From assembly GCA_964007475.1 (NCBI GenBank), contig OZ023273.1, forward strand, positions 4,440,176 to 4,504,175: a stretch of DNA of 64,000 bases, given 5' to 3'. Positions 42,476 to 55,473 of the stretch are shown piece after piece; position 1 is the first letter of the stretch; every line of letters starts with the position of its first letter. A program made the translations under genes and the position numbers. This stretch comes from Hybos culiciformis. Its lineage: Eukaryota > Arthropoda > Insecta > Diptera > Hybotidae. A model generated the notes under the pieces. That model saw only the letters and a program-made list of their open reading frames with translations, was not told the origin of the DNA and searched no databases.

Positions 42476-43547
42476 GTTTAAAAAATATTAGAATTTAAAT
42501 AAAAAACTACGAATTTTTGATGAATAACTTCGTTTTCTTTATAATGGTTTCAATGTTTTTGTAAGATTAAAAACTAAATTTGCTTGGACGTTTAATTTCT
42601 CAAAACTAATATATTTAACTAAATATGACATTTCATTCAACATTAATCATTTATATTTTGTGGATCATTTTCAGTTAAAGTATATTAATTTTTTTTTAAC
42701 AAAGTTTAGAATTTCGAAATTTATCTTAACCCATAATTCACAATGAAATCTAAAAGAAGGGGGTAAAAAATGTATTTGTATAATTTTTTTATTTTTTATT
42801 TTTCATTGAAATCCTCTAAGAAAGTAACCAAATGAACAATTCAAGTGGGATTTTATTTTAGTTATACATATAAATTTTTTTATTTGCTGACTCCATGAAA
42901 AAAAAAATTCCAATCGCGCATTCCTTTTTTAAATGATTCCTTTTTTCTCTCCTGGCTTGAGAAATAAAAATCAGAAAGTCAGCAAAAGAATCATATTATC
43001 TCATATAATTTTCTTAAAATCGTATAAAGGAGTATAAATATATTAGTCTTGTTGGAAATTCAATGCATTATTCAATTATAGCATATAATAATAAATAAAT
43101 ACAGAGTGATCGGTTTAATAATGTACACAAAGTTATGATGATATAGTTTAATTCTTTATATTATCAAATTTTTAGAAGAAAAAATGCGTACATGGGAGGA
43201 ATAATATTGGGAGAAGAATGCAAGCAATGTTCATCAAATATTTTTTATTTCTCTCAAAATTAATTAAAATTATTGAACCAGTATACACTATTAGTTATAT
43301 GGATTTCTTTCATAAAATTCACTTTAAATTGGCTTGCAAATCATAAGTAGAAAAAAGATTTGAGAACATATAGAAATAGTCATTAAATAACTAATAATTA
43401 ATATAGTAAATAGTAAAAAGATGGAAAACACATTTTTGTTAGTTAATGTGCGTATATTAGTATAGTATATGATTACAACTTTAATGATATAGTCTAAGTT
43501 TGCCAGAAATAATTATTTCATTTATAATTCATGTACAATGATAATCA

Positions 43548-44072
43548 TAAAGGAAGTATAAATAGAGGAATTAGTCCCATACAAAAAATGCTAATAAAAA
43601 TAGTGAAAGAAAAATCCATATCACAACCCCATGAGCATTTTTTTTGTATTTTTTGAGAATTCCACTCTCACAAATGCTCTTAAAACTTCAAAAATAGAGT
43701 ACGATTCAAATCACTTGACCAATCCGTTATGCAAAGCTTTCCCTTTCCATTACAAAATTGCATACAAAATTTGCATGAGCTTTTTTCTTAAATAATTTCC
43801 CCTAAATTTTGTATGGAATTTTGTAATGGAAAGGGAAAGCTTTGCATAACGGATTGGTCAAGTGATTTGAATCATACTCTAACAACAGTTCTATACAATT
43901 TTTAAAGTTTTAAAAGCTTTTGTGAGAGTGGAAGTCTAAAAAATACAAAAAAAAGCTCATGGGGTTGTGATATGGATTTTTTGTTTCACTATTTTTATTA
44001 GCATTTTTTGTTTCACTATTTTTATTAGCATTTTTTGTATGAGACTTAATTCCTCTATTTATACTTCCTTTA
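43548..44072. mobile_element. Long foldback (inverted-repeat) element
   Basis: Two arms, 43548-43772 and 43804-44072, are near-complete reverse complements over more than 200 bp and are separated by a 31-nt loop. The outer ends read TAAAGGAAGTATAAATAG and its complement. The innermost paired segment includes CCCTTTCCATTACAAAATT. The right arm is longer, mainly because of a 27-bp tandem duplication at 43976-44029. No coding capacity is visible. This is typical of a foldback or MITE-type non-autonomous transposon; a clear target-site duplication was not found. A transcript across it would form a long double-stranded hairpin. Confidence 0.85.
43976..44029. repeat. 27-bp tandem duplication in the foldback right arm
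   Basis: Two identical 27-bp units start at 43976 and 44003, each ending CTATTTTTATTAGC, followed by a partial third. The left arm has a single unit, so the duplication arose after the inverted repeat formed. Confidence 0.9.
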
Positions 44073-47000
44073 TTTATGGTATAATATAGGTTTAACTAAA
44101 TAAATTGTTCTTTGTACAGGGAAACATTGGTATTATAATAAATTATATATTTGGATATAAAACTACTTAAAAACATTATTTTATTATTATATAATTTGCA
44201 TGAATACTATTTTAGAATAATATTTTACTACCATTTATATTTATATTTCATGTATGTTAAGAAAATACATATCAAAAACATAAAGTCATTATAGATTGCT
44301 TTTCTTTATCGAAATGCATTAAAATTTTATATAATCACTCTCAAAGATTATAAATAAAAATTAAAATTTATGGATATATTTATTTTTAAAATTTTAAAAA
44401 TGAAATTTCTTAAGCCTTTATCCTCCCTCCTTTTATAATTCTTCCTTTTGAAATAAAGAAATAAATGGACTTTAAGACGATAAAGATTCCTTTTTTCATT
44501 TTATAGTTAAATTGAAACACAAAACGGATGTCTGGAAAAACTCAAATATTTCACGCGCTTTTATTTTTATTTTCTTGTTCTCATATAGATAAATATAGAA
44601 CTATTATAATACAAATCATATTGTCCAAAAACATAAAAATTGCGATAATTTTCAACAATTGAATTTTATTTGAAACTATTTTATCACTCTTTTTATATTA
44701 TGTATTATTTATTCTTATTTGCAAGAGTTAATAAAAAAATGTATTTAAGAAATGAATGGAAAACCTAATAGATAAAACCTTATAGATTAATGCATTATAT
44801 TATACAGAAATATTCTTAATAATGTATCATAGTTTAATTCTGTAGGACAACCAGTATTTATTTAAATTTTTAATAATTCAGATTTAGAATTATTCTTCTT
44901 ACTCCCATTTAATAATTAGTTTCATTCAACCAGTTCTAGAACCTGCCTCCAGTAGAGAAATAACAAAATAGTTATAATTTATTTTTGGATCTACGACTTA
45001 TCTGCTTGCATCTAACTTAGAAAAATTATAAATTAATAAAATTATATAGTAATTTCAATTTAATTTGGAAAATATAGTTTCGAGTTTTTTTTTTTTTTTA
45101 AATTGATGGAACTTGTAACGAATTTCAATTATTGAACATAATAATATGAAAATACGTGATTTTTAAGCCTTTTTACACAGAAATACAATATTGTTATAAT
45201 GTTGCCAGCGAGGATACAAGTTTTGATTAAAAAAAAATATTGTAAGTAAAAAATATAATTTTAGATTTCTTTTTTCTTCGTCAAACTTTATTTAATAAGG
45301 AATAAACTGTACTGAATAATGTGACCATGGATTGGGTCGCTGAACTCTGATATCATTTATGTATGACTCCTTGTGGGGATTTTATGATCTTCTCTCTGGA
45401 GTTTTTTTTTTTTTTTTTTATAAAATTAAATTCATCATAGAAAAAAAATCTAAAAAGAAAAATACAGAAAATAAGATTGTTTATCTGAATAACCCCAGGA
45501 CCAGTTTTTAGTTATAATTTTCTATTATTAGATAATTCAAAGAAAGGAGTTTTTTTTTTTGGTTTTAAGGAAAAAACTAGTTTTTCTTTAGTTTTCCAAT
45601 TTTTGGTCTCAGAAAATATAGATAGTTTTAAATTTAAAACTAAAATTTCGTAAAGTTTCGTAAAGTAAATCGTAGTGTTTATAATGGATGGGAAACATAA
45701 TTGTTTATTTCATTATGTTATTATAATTTATCCTTGTTCTAGGTAAATAATATGTCCAAGTTAAAATCGAACGAAATTCTTGAAAGAATTGAGAAAAGAT
45801 ATGATCAGTAAGTGACTAATTCTGTGGGAACTTTCCTCATAAATGATGGACGATCCTTCCGACTATCATAACAAACTTGAAACTTTTTATTTTAGTTATA
45901 GATGAATCATAATTTGTTTTTTCATTATATGTACAACATACAATATATTTGATAACTTATATTGAAATGGCGAAAAAAGGTTTGGGATTGAGATTAAATC
46001 TATTTACTTAGCTACAACTAAAGTACTTTTGATTATACTAAATATTTGCTTTAGGAGTTTTTGTGATATTCTTAATTCTGTGTATATATGTAACTATGTA
46101 AAAAAAAACTATTTATTTGGATGACAAATTTATTTTAATCCAAAATCACTATTCTATTCTGATCTTTAAATACTGATTTTTGAACTAAAATTTCTTAATG
46201 CTGAATGTAGTGAATCAATTCCCAAAACGAATTAAAAAAGAATATTTGAATTTTACCGATGTGATTCGCTTTATTTGTGTCTGAACTCATGTCAAAAATA
46301 AGAACAGTTTTTTTTAGTTCACTTAATGAAAATAAGTTACACTATACAATAAACATTACAAGCAGATCAACATCAAGCACAATAAACTAACTGATAATAA
46401 AATATATGGTTCTGAAATTTACTTTCCCAATATAAGTTCATTATATAAGTTTTTAGCCCGATTTCCATCAAAAATGAAAAAAACGTACTATATATTTCGT
46501 TAAATGTTCGTCTGCCTGTCCGTTCAACACTAGAATGCTCATAGCTTATTAACCAGACAAGCTATTTTTATTCCTTAAATGTCAAAACATATGCAATCTC
46601 ATTCAATTTCACCTCGAGTTAATGTTGTGGTTCTATCATTCCGGGTTTCGTAGCTAAACGCTCATATAAAATTGTTATATTGAAATGAACCCCATATTTC
46701 ATTTATGAGGTACATAAGTTTTTCTTATTAACTTATATTATCATATGTTCGAATCACATAATAATATAAAGTATTAGTATTGATTTAAGAATTCATTATA
46801 CCTTGAATTAAGAATTTGTTAATTTGAATTCTGAATTTTTTTTGCATGTCATTATGATTATAAATATGAATTATTAAATCAACTTAGCTCGTAAAAATAA
46901 TCATTATTGCATAAGAATATAATAGAAAATCCTTAATTAATATATTTATTTGCAAATTTTTAGTAAACTAAAACTGCGTAGATTTCATATTTTTTTCCAA

Positions 47001-47976
47001 CTTACTTTATCTTAAGAGTATATTATCTTCTAGAAAATTATATTAAAAAAAAATAATTTAAGTTAAAAGAAAAGTTAAATGAGTACATATAATAAATATA
47101 CCTACTTCAATGAAAATAAAAATTAGAAAAAAAAAAATTAAACCTTTAAAACCAATTTTAAAATAGAATTATGTATGAAATGACCTCTTTTAAGTTCAAA
47201 AACCCTTTTTTCCCTCTTGGATTTGGTTTTTTTTTTTTCTTCAAGAAAAAACATAAAATTTATTTTTTTTTCTTCACTATAAAAGACCATTAGAAAAAAG
47301 TCATATATATAATTTTTTCCACTTTTGTTGACTTTTTGAAATTTTATTTGTGTAAAAAAAAAAAAACAAAATATACATTAAAAAGAGAATAACAGAAACA
47401 AAATGTAAAAAAAAAAAAAAAAACATAACCATGTTAACTTGAAGAGTTTCACTAAGTTAGAAAAAAAAAAAAAAAACAGTAAATATAGGTACCACGTCTC
47501 CTAATTCTAATAAAACTCTTGGGTTTTTCTTTTTTTTTTTTTGTCTTTCTTCAACTTTTAAGTTTCACAACAATCCCCAAAACGATAAATTCCAAAAAAA
47601 AAAAAGCAAAAGATAAAAAAAATTACGATTTCTAACGATCTCCACTATATAAATAAATTGTTTTTTTTTTTTCTTAAATTGAATATCGCTTTGCTTTTTG
47701 ATATACCTGGTGGTAGTCTCTTATGTCTTTTTTTTTAGAAATTAGATACCTAGATTTTCTCTCTAAAATGTGCTTATTTTTTTTTTGTTGTTTTTTTTTA
47801 TGCAAAGATATTAGAAAATTTATCACAACATTTTTATTTTATTCAGAAATTTTTTTTGTAGGGGAAATGTGAATACTGAATGTTATATAAAATTATAGGG
47901 TCCCGTTTTAAACATTTAGATTTATTATGATATAATTTATTTTTTAAGGTTCCATGGTCAAAAAAACCATTTGAGT
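44073..47976. other. Non-coding stretch with repeat R copy 2
   Basis: Besides repeat R at 46449-46645 it holds poly(T)/poly(A) tracts, dense at 47200-47800. No gene recognised. Confidence 0.65.
46449..46645 (+). repeat. Dispersed repeat family R, copy 2
   Basis: Same orientation and block order as the 25.1-kb copy, but more complete: GTTCGTCTGCCTGTCCGTTC, GAATGCTCATAGCTTATTAA and ATTTCACCTCGAG are present. The pair shows 70-80% resemblance by eye with small indels, consistent with two old insertions of one family. Confidence 0.7.
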
Positions 47977-48275
47977 GAATAACAAGTCATGATATTAGCA
48001 AAAAAAACTAGAAAACAAATTTTTGATATGACAGTACTTCCAGTAATGACGTACGATTCGCAAACATGGAACAACAAACTTCAAGTAAACCAAAGAGATA
48101 TGGAAAGATCGCTCATGAAAGTTAATATAATGGAAACATTTCCAAATGAAAAAATAAGAAAATTTACTAATTTTCATGAAGGCTGGCCATGTCAGTAGAC
48201 TTGTAGATAACAGATGGACCAAATTGACGGCAGACTAATTACCGATAGATGTCAAATCAAAAGATGACAGATAAA
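47977..48275 (+). mobile_element. Decayed non-LTR retrotransposon (LINE) C-terminal reverse-transcriptase fragment
   Basis: An open frame at 47989-48198 encodes a peptide with FDMTVLPVMTYDSQTW and QRDMERSLMKVNI. This is the pattern (VLPVLTYG.ETW, then QRAMER.ML.V) just past the reverse-transcriptase core of many insect LINE polyproteins. The next block, GHVSRLVDNRWTKLTAD, follows in another frame at about 48183-48233 and matches the usual GHVAR...RW segment. One frameshift and several stops break the frame, and the upstream polymerase and endonuclease are missing, as expected of a dead 5'-truncated copy. The antisense open frame across the same bases is a shadow. The clade cannot be set from this piece. 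Confidence 0.75.
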
Positions 48276-51200
48276 ATGTAAGCTTGGAAAGGATAGAACC
48301 AAAATTTTTTTTTTTTTATACAAAAAGTTATATCCGTGTAAATTTGTGACTAAAACTATATATTTGCTAATATTCCTGATAAGAGATAAAGTCAAATTTA
48401 ATATTATAATTTGTATTAAATTTATATACTTACATATTATGTTATGTACATACATATAATAGTATTTATAATATCAAAATGGACTTTAACTTTTTTTTTT
48501 ACGATGGATGCTTAATTCAAAGGTTCTTCGTTATCACGAAAATTATTTCTATTAGGCACAGTTCCCCTACATAGGGTTCTCTTCTTTTTATAATGCGGGA
48601 AAAATTATGGATGAGAGTCACTCTATTTGAAAATAATTTATTATAACAACTAACTACTACTAATACCAATTGAACATAAGCATATATAAAAATTGTTATG
48701 CCAACATAAAATAACCCTGAAGTTAATAAAGTATAAAGAAATATCTTATAATAAGATATTTATCTTAAGTTAAGGAAAAATAAAATTACGTATTGCTATG
48801 AAGTAAAAAATTAAGACTAGGACTTCAAGTGAAACTGCACAATAAATTTATTCAAAACTTAATTTCTTTTCAGTTCAAAACAGAGTTTGTTATTGCAGTC
48901 TACGGTTTGTTTCATACTTGACATACTTCACAGATATGCTTTGACGTTATATATATATATTTTTTTTTTAATTGTAATGTTTCAAATATTTGGAATTCCG
49001 AATTAAAACACATATGCAATAATTGTATGAAACCCAGAAAAGCACTTGTTCATTTTGAATTAATCTTGTATGGTGGTTAACAGTAATATTATGGATTATG
49101 AGCGATCTTAAAGAGTTTACGAAAAATGTATCCACTAGAATGAGTAGCTATAAAAAAAGGTAGTAAAATAATGTCACATACACAGGAACTTTCAACTTAA
49201 AAAATTCGAATTTGGAATATCTGTACAGATACATCAGCCTTGTATTCAATGTATAAATTGGTTTTCTTAATAAATTTAAAATTTAATCGTAAATTCCATT
49301 AAGAAAGCTTCCAAATAAGCTTGAAAAATGTTTTCTTTATTTATTTATTTCTTTTTGTTTTTTATTATGTTTTTTTTTTATTTCAAAACTTTGTCTATCA
49401 AGTTCATATAATATTTAGTTACAAGTTTACTAATTCGTTAATTTTTAGGTGAATTAATTTTGATGAAATTTTATTTCTCGTTATAATGAAAAGAAATAAT
49501 AATGACCACCAAAATTTCATTATAAAAGTTTTTTTTTTTTTAATTCCTTTCGTGGGTATACGCGTATATTCTTTTAAAATATATGTACATACTTATAAAC
49601 ATATATAACATACATACATACATGTGTATGCATACGATTTCATATAAAATTATTATTCATTTCATTACCAAATAAATTAAAATTCCGTAGGAGGCATTTT
49701 TCAAAATTCCTTGATCATCAAAATATTGAGTATACCTAATGTAATAAATATTTTTTGTCTATAAATTATAAAATACATAAATGTAAAGAGACCTATTTGA
49801 GTCTTCATCTCATATAACGTTACATTTTTACCTCAAGTTTTTTTGAAAAATTGCTAATGAAAAATGAAAAATTTTTGATAACAAATATGTAACCTTGAGC
49901 CTTTATATAAAATCATCGATTTTGGTTGGTTTTTATCCTGCTGTGACATTGTAATATAACAATTTCATTCTATCCATGCAATAATGTACATTTGCTAATC
50001 TAATTCATATTATGGTTCCGAAAATTTAAAATTTATTTGATTCTTATTTCTTGCCGTGTGCAATTTTTGACAATGTAATTTTTTTTTTTTTCAAAAACTA
50101 AACCTTTGGAAGTTTGATAGCGTACTACTTATTTTAGAAGAAAAATATAATGCAATGACTCGGAAACCATCACAAAATTTCGAAAGAATTTAATGTTAAA
50201 AGAAATCACACTTTTCTTGGTAAAGAAAGTTGAAAAGTATAATATCATTTAATCGGGTGAAATATAGCCAGGTTCAAATAGTATTGAGATATTTTATCCG
50301 ATTGTATAGCAGAAACAAATATAGTATTGACAAATCACCACTTGTCAACTTTACGACTTTAATTAAGTCTTCCTCTGAGCCGCAATTAACAAAATTAGTA
50401 CTCAAGCAATTTACGCCCCGATGAATACTTAATTTTAACCGAAAAATGTTGGCAAGCGATTAATTGTGTTTATCAATTCCTACATGACTCCATATGACAT
50501 AATATGAAATTAATTTGAAATGTACAAGGCGAAAAATTAAATTCTAAGATTTTTATATTAAACCTAAAATTCTTTTCGATTTTTTAATAAATCTTTGCTT
50601 TAATTTTTAAAACATTGATGATAGCACTTTTTCATTTTAATAACTTACTAGACCCTGTCAAAAATAACAATGTAAAAGATTTATTAATAATAATTTTTTT
50701 TTTTACTAGATAGTCGTGCCTATAATTTTAAAAAATTTATCAATTTTGGGGATACCATAATTCATCAACGAAAATAAAAAGAAAAAATTTAAATTATTTC
50801 CTTAAAGACTCTCTCTTTGTGATAAACGAAAAATTGTGAATGTGCCGCCAACACAATAATAGCTCCAAAAAAAGCTCTTTTTTACCTATTTTTTATATGC
50901 GCAACATAATTTAAAAAGGAAAAAGTTTTTTTTTTGTTCAGTACGAACAAAGCAGGAATTCCAGAGGCTTTCGATGGAATGCTTACTCATAATAATATAA
51001 TAACTAAAATAAATTAAGAAACAAAAGTAAAGCTAACCTTTCGTTTATTTATATAAAAAAAATGTTGGTTATAAGAACATTTATATGTTCGAATTGGAAT
51101 TAATGTTAAAATAATTAAAAAATTTGACATTAATTTTTTTAACATGTTATATGCCGAACATTTTTCTGTTTTCTAGGTAAGTATATGTTTAATAACATGG

Positions 51201-54200
51201 CCTTGATTAACTTCGAACTACACTTACTTGTCATAATTTTTGTACGGCATAATTTTCCAGATAAATATTAATTTAAATTGATATTTTTAAAATTGACAAT
51301 TCAGAAGAGCGTAGAATTAAAAAAAAAGTAAATATCTCGAAGACTGAATTGATATATATTTTTTCTTTTTTTTTCACAAACTCTATTTTAAAGGTATAAC
51401 CATTAAAAGCATAATTAGTTTCTTTTCATGAGAGAAAAAAAAAATTAAATTCTTAAAAAGTAACTATTAATTGGACACAAAAATCAAAAATTCATCAAAA
51501 ATTAAGCCGCATAACTGTTTTTATTTTTATTTTTGATAATAGTTGGTGGAATCAAAGTGGTCATTAAATTTTTTTTTTCTATGTTTCTACATAATTTAGA
51601 GGATTTTAAAAAAAAATAAATAAAAAAATAAAAATCAAGTTTATATCATAAAATTTTTCTATTTCTTCTAATTTTTTTTGGCTAAAAAAGTTATTTTTAT
51701 TTTTTTTTCATCCATTATTTATATTTTATATACAACGTATAATAAATTTTGTTACATATTATATATTTTTTTTTTGATCGTGAGAAACTCATATGAAATT
51801 CCTTTTTGTTAAAAACAAAATTAAATAAAATTGTTTATATTATTCTCGCACTCTTAACATAAAAAAAATATAAAATTTATTATCGTTAGTTAGTTGTATA
51901 GTAAGTAGTACTGCTAACGCCCATACTTTTTGGTTATATAAAGCTTTTGGCCACCCTTTCTTTAGGCAATTTTCATTCGATAATTACGTTCTAAAAGTTG
52001 TTTTATCCCAAAACTTATACTTAGAATTGGGATATTAAAAGGCTACTTTTGATCTACTTTTATGCTGTTTTTTTAATTCAATAATTAATTAATTAATTAA
52101 AAATTTTAATCTGATTTTATTATCCTTAATAATTTTATTTCAAATTTTGTTAACAAAAATTTGATGTTTGTCTCTTGAAAGCGTGCCATTTTCGATTTAC
52201 GTTATAAATAAGTCACGAGTTTTCCAAAAATTTTTAATTAGGAATAAAATTTTGATAATTTTAATAGTTTATTGAACTAAATTACACAGTCAAATTTCTA
52301 TTAATACCTTTTCCTTTAGGCTATAGCCAATAATGATCAACAAAAAGTTTACTACTCTTCTGTTCAAAATATAATTGGAATTTTTTTTATTTCTGAAAAT
52401 TTAAAATTTTTAGATTTTAATGCTTTATTTTTATTGATTTATTACTTAATTCTTTGTGACAATCCAAAGCTTTTTTTAAACATAACATATATTATATATA
52501 TGTATTTGTTCTTCCAAATTTTTCTACCAAATTAAAAAATAAAAACAAACTTGACAGGTACTTACACAACATAATTTAAAATTTTATATTTCCTAAATGA
52601 AAATGGTTGTATCTTATATTTAAATATCATGATTCATGGGAGGAAAATTTTTGGTTAAACTATTCTAATGATAGAGAGATTTAATCAGAAAATATTCCAA
52701 TTATTGATTAAGGCGAAACCGTGCAGTGAATTAATTCATAATTATTGGCAAATCTATCGAAATGAATAAAGCAATGATGCTGTTTTTTTAACTTCGTATT
52801 TATATGAAGTTTAATTTTATTCGTTTTATTTTATTCGTATTTATTTAGAAAATAAATTTAAATTTGTTCTTAGTTCCCATAAATCCAATGAATAAATTTA
52901 TATTTTAACTACTTAAGAAACTCTACATATATTTTGTATAAAAATCGGACAAGTGCATACTCCAAGACCAATATAATCAAATAATGAATAATATATAGTA
53001 AAAAATCAGTAAAACACATTAAAATTTTCATTTTCCCATTAAAATTCACCCTTTCAATAATAATTATCAATATATACATTTTTATTTTTCACAACATTTT
53101 TTTTTGAATTTTAATTTATTAAAAAAATGTTTGTAATTTTGTTTTTCTATTGAAATAGAGGTGAATAAAATTAAAATACAAATTAAAAAAAATAATAAAA
53201 TGAAAAGGAAAAAAATTAAAGAAAATTCTATTTGTGGGTGAAATACTTTTTCAGATTTCCCACAGAGATTTTTTTTTTTTGTTTATGCGCCTTTTTTCTT
53301 TCACGGTTTTTCTTTTTGTGCGCGCGCAACTGGAAAATACTATATGAAAAACTGAGGGAATTTTATTATAAACATATAAGTATATTATTTAGGATAGCGG
53401 GATTCTATTTCTTTATACATATACTTAATATTTCTGCTCTAGCAACTTTTGCGCTTGAAATCTGTTTTAAATGTTGAAAAAATGCTTCAAAAATTAAATA
53501 GAAAAATGTTTTGGTTAAGCAATGTTTTAAAATAAATACATTTTTTGTGTATTACTTATTCATAGCTCATTCTAAGGTAGATAACGTCCCTGATCTAACA
53601 AAGTTTAAAAATGTAAAGAACATTATTTAAAAATTCTAAAATAATTTCCACATAAAGTGTAACGCGAAAAAATAGTTTAGATAAGTGCTTAACTCAGCGG
53701 TTAATAAAAAAATCAGGATTATGAATTATCTTACTATTTATATATACTCAAAAATGATTTGCATAAGTTTTAATAAAACATTGAAATATTATTGGAACAA
53801 GGTACCATTTTTGCTAATTATAAGCTTTTTCTTTATGTACTAACTTTTGTATGATTTATGTAAAGTTGTATTAAAGAGCCTGTCACAAAAAAAATAATTG
53901 TCAATTAATAAAACTGGCGAATGTGAAAAGCATTTTTGTTCAAAGAGGAAAATCATTAAGCAAAAATTTTTTTGTCAACAATAATAATTTTCAATTTGAG
54001 GTAAAACTCGTTAAATTACTTTAAATTAAATACTACATCCTATATATATGTATTTATACAAAACTTTAGATACGAATAACTCAATATTTATATAGAATCA
54101 ATAGAAATAAATATGTGGTTTGTTATATAGAAAAAATATTAAATTAATTATGGAATAACCTACCTACATTATTTTATTTTTAGAAATTATTTTATTTGAA

Positions 54201-55464
54201 ATGAAAAGTACACACTAAATTTTATTTTTATGTTCTAATTTTAAGACAAAATTATGTATGATACAACTTTAGGCCACTTAATTGAAAAAAAAAAAACAAC
54301 AACAAAATGTTTAGAAGAATATGGTTTGAAATAAGGATTTTTGTGTGGGTACCAGCATTTAACAATATTTTCTTTTCTTTTCTTTTATTAAAAATTATAA
54401 TGTGAATATCGGCCAGTTACCCATAATCATACTGTTTGTTTATTTATTTAATAGAATCAATTTGTTATAAACTCTTTGTTACATCTATTCTATAATAAGT
54501 CGATTCGAATTCCGACGATATTTTAAATAGAGAAGTCGAATTTATTTTCTTTGGGAATTTTACAGCATGCACCAATGTTTGTTACGCTTAAAAAGAAGTT
54601 TCTTTTATTCATTACACAGATTACATAAATTTTGTTTCGAAGTAAATTCATGTTATTTTCATTGAAAAAGAAATGAACTTATAGCTTTGTACCTAATAAA
54701 TCATATTTCGGAAATTGGATACTTTTTTAAGCTATTATTTTTATTATAATGTTTTTTATCGTAAAAAATTTATCACTTATTCTTATAAAGATTATTATGG
54801 TTATTTTTAAAAAATTATTTTTTTTTTTAACCTTTACAAATAATCGACTTGTCGGTTGTAACAATTAATAACGTATAACTTGAAATAATTGCATTTTGAG
54901 GCTAAAAAAAGAATTGAAATCTACACAGATAAGGGAAAGAACTCTTGACTTCATACTTGAGTAAATCTGATTAAAAATAACAATTTTGTAAATAAATAAA
55001 TAAATATAATTTTACTCAGTTATGATGAGGAAGAGGGTGAAAACCAGTCTAAAATGATATTGAAAGGAAATTCTAATTTTAGTAAAATAAAAAAGAATAA
55101 TAATTAATGCAATTCTATAGTCAAAATGTTAAGATGACTATTAAAATTCAAACAGGATGCCAGTATCCTTCTTATTTTTCTAAACTTGATAAACATGAAC
55201 GAATTGAAAACAAGTATATCAAATATTCTAAAAATAAAGCGAGGAAAAAGAAAAACTAAAATAAGAAAATTATAAAGAATGAATACGTTTATAAATAAAA
55301 TAAAATAATTTTAGTTTTAATTTTTGAATATGTTTGAGTTAAGATATGTAATGTAATGAAAACAGAAGTTTGAATTTAATAACTTAAACTTATAACTAGA
55401 TGGGTTGTACTCAACATTAATGCTACGGAAATTTTCAACAACTGATTTCAGTGAATTAATTAAT
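48276..55464. other. Non-coding stretch downstream of NANS
   Basis: Contains a (CATA)n tract and homopolymer runs. Frames at 50230-50424 and 53232-53477 show no domain and no splice support. The 3' UTR of NANS presumably lies in its last few hundred bases (about 55000-55473). Confidence 0.65.
49608..49624. repeat. (CATA)n microsatellite
   Basis: Four CATA units. It is flanked by ATGTAC and ATATAA motifs. Confidence 0.75.
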
Positions 55465-55470
55465 TTTATT
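55465..55470 (-). terminator. Possible NANS poly(A) signal
   Basis: AATAAA occurs on the minus strand three bases after the NANS TGA stop. It would allow an extremely short 3' UTR. AATAAA-like hexamers are frequent by chance at this base composition, so a later signal is equally possible. Confidence 0.25.
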
Positions 55471-55473
55471 ATT

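Noticed and set aside
47995..48222. 75-codon minus-strand frame over the LINE relic
   Set aside because: It is the antisense shadow of the plus-strand reverse-transcriptase remnant.
49557..49568. Palindrome TATACGCGTATA
   Set aside because: Short, single and without context; consistent with chance in alternating AT sequence.
50230..50424. Plus-strand frame, and a possible antisense exon reading EEDLIKVVKLTSGD after CGGCTCAG
   Set aside because: The antisense peptide looks mildly coding-like, but it is short and has no recognised family and no partner exon.
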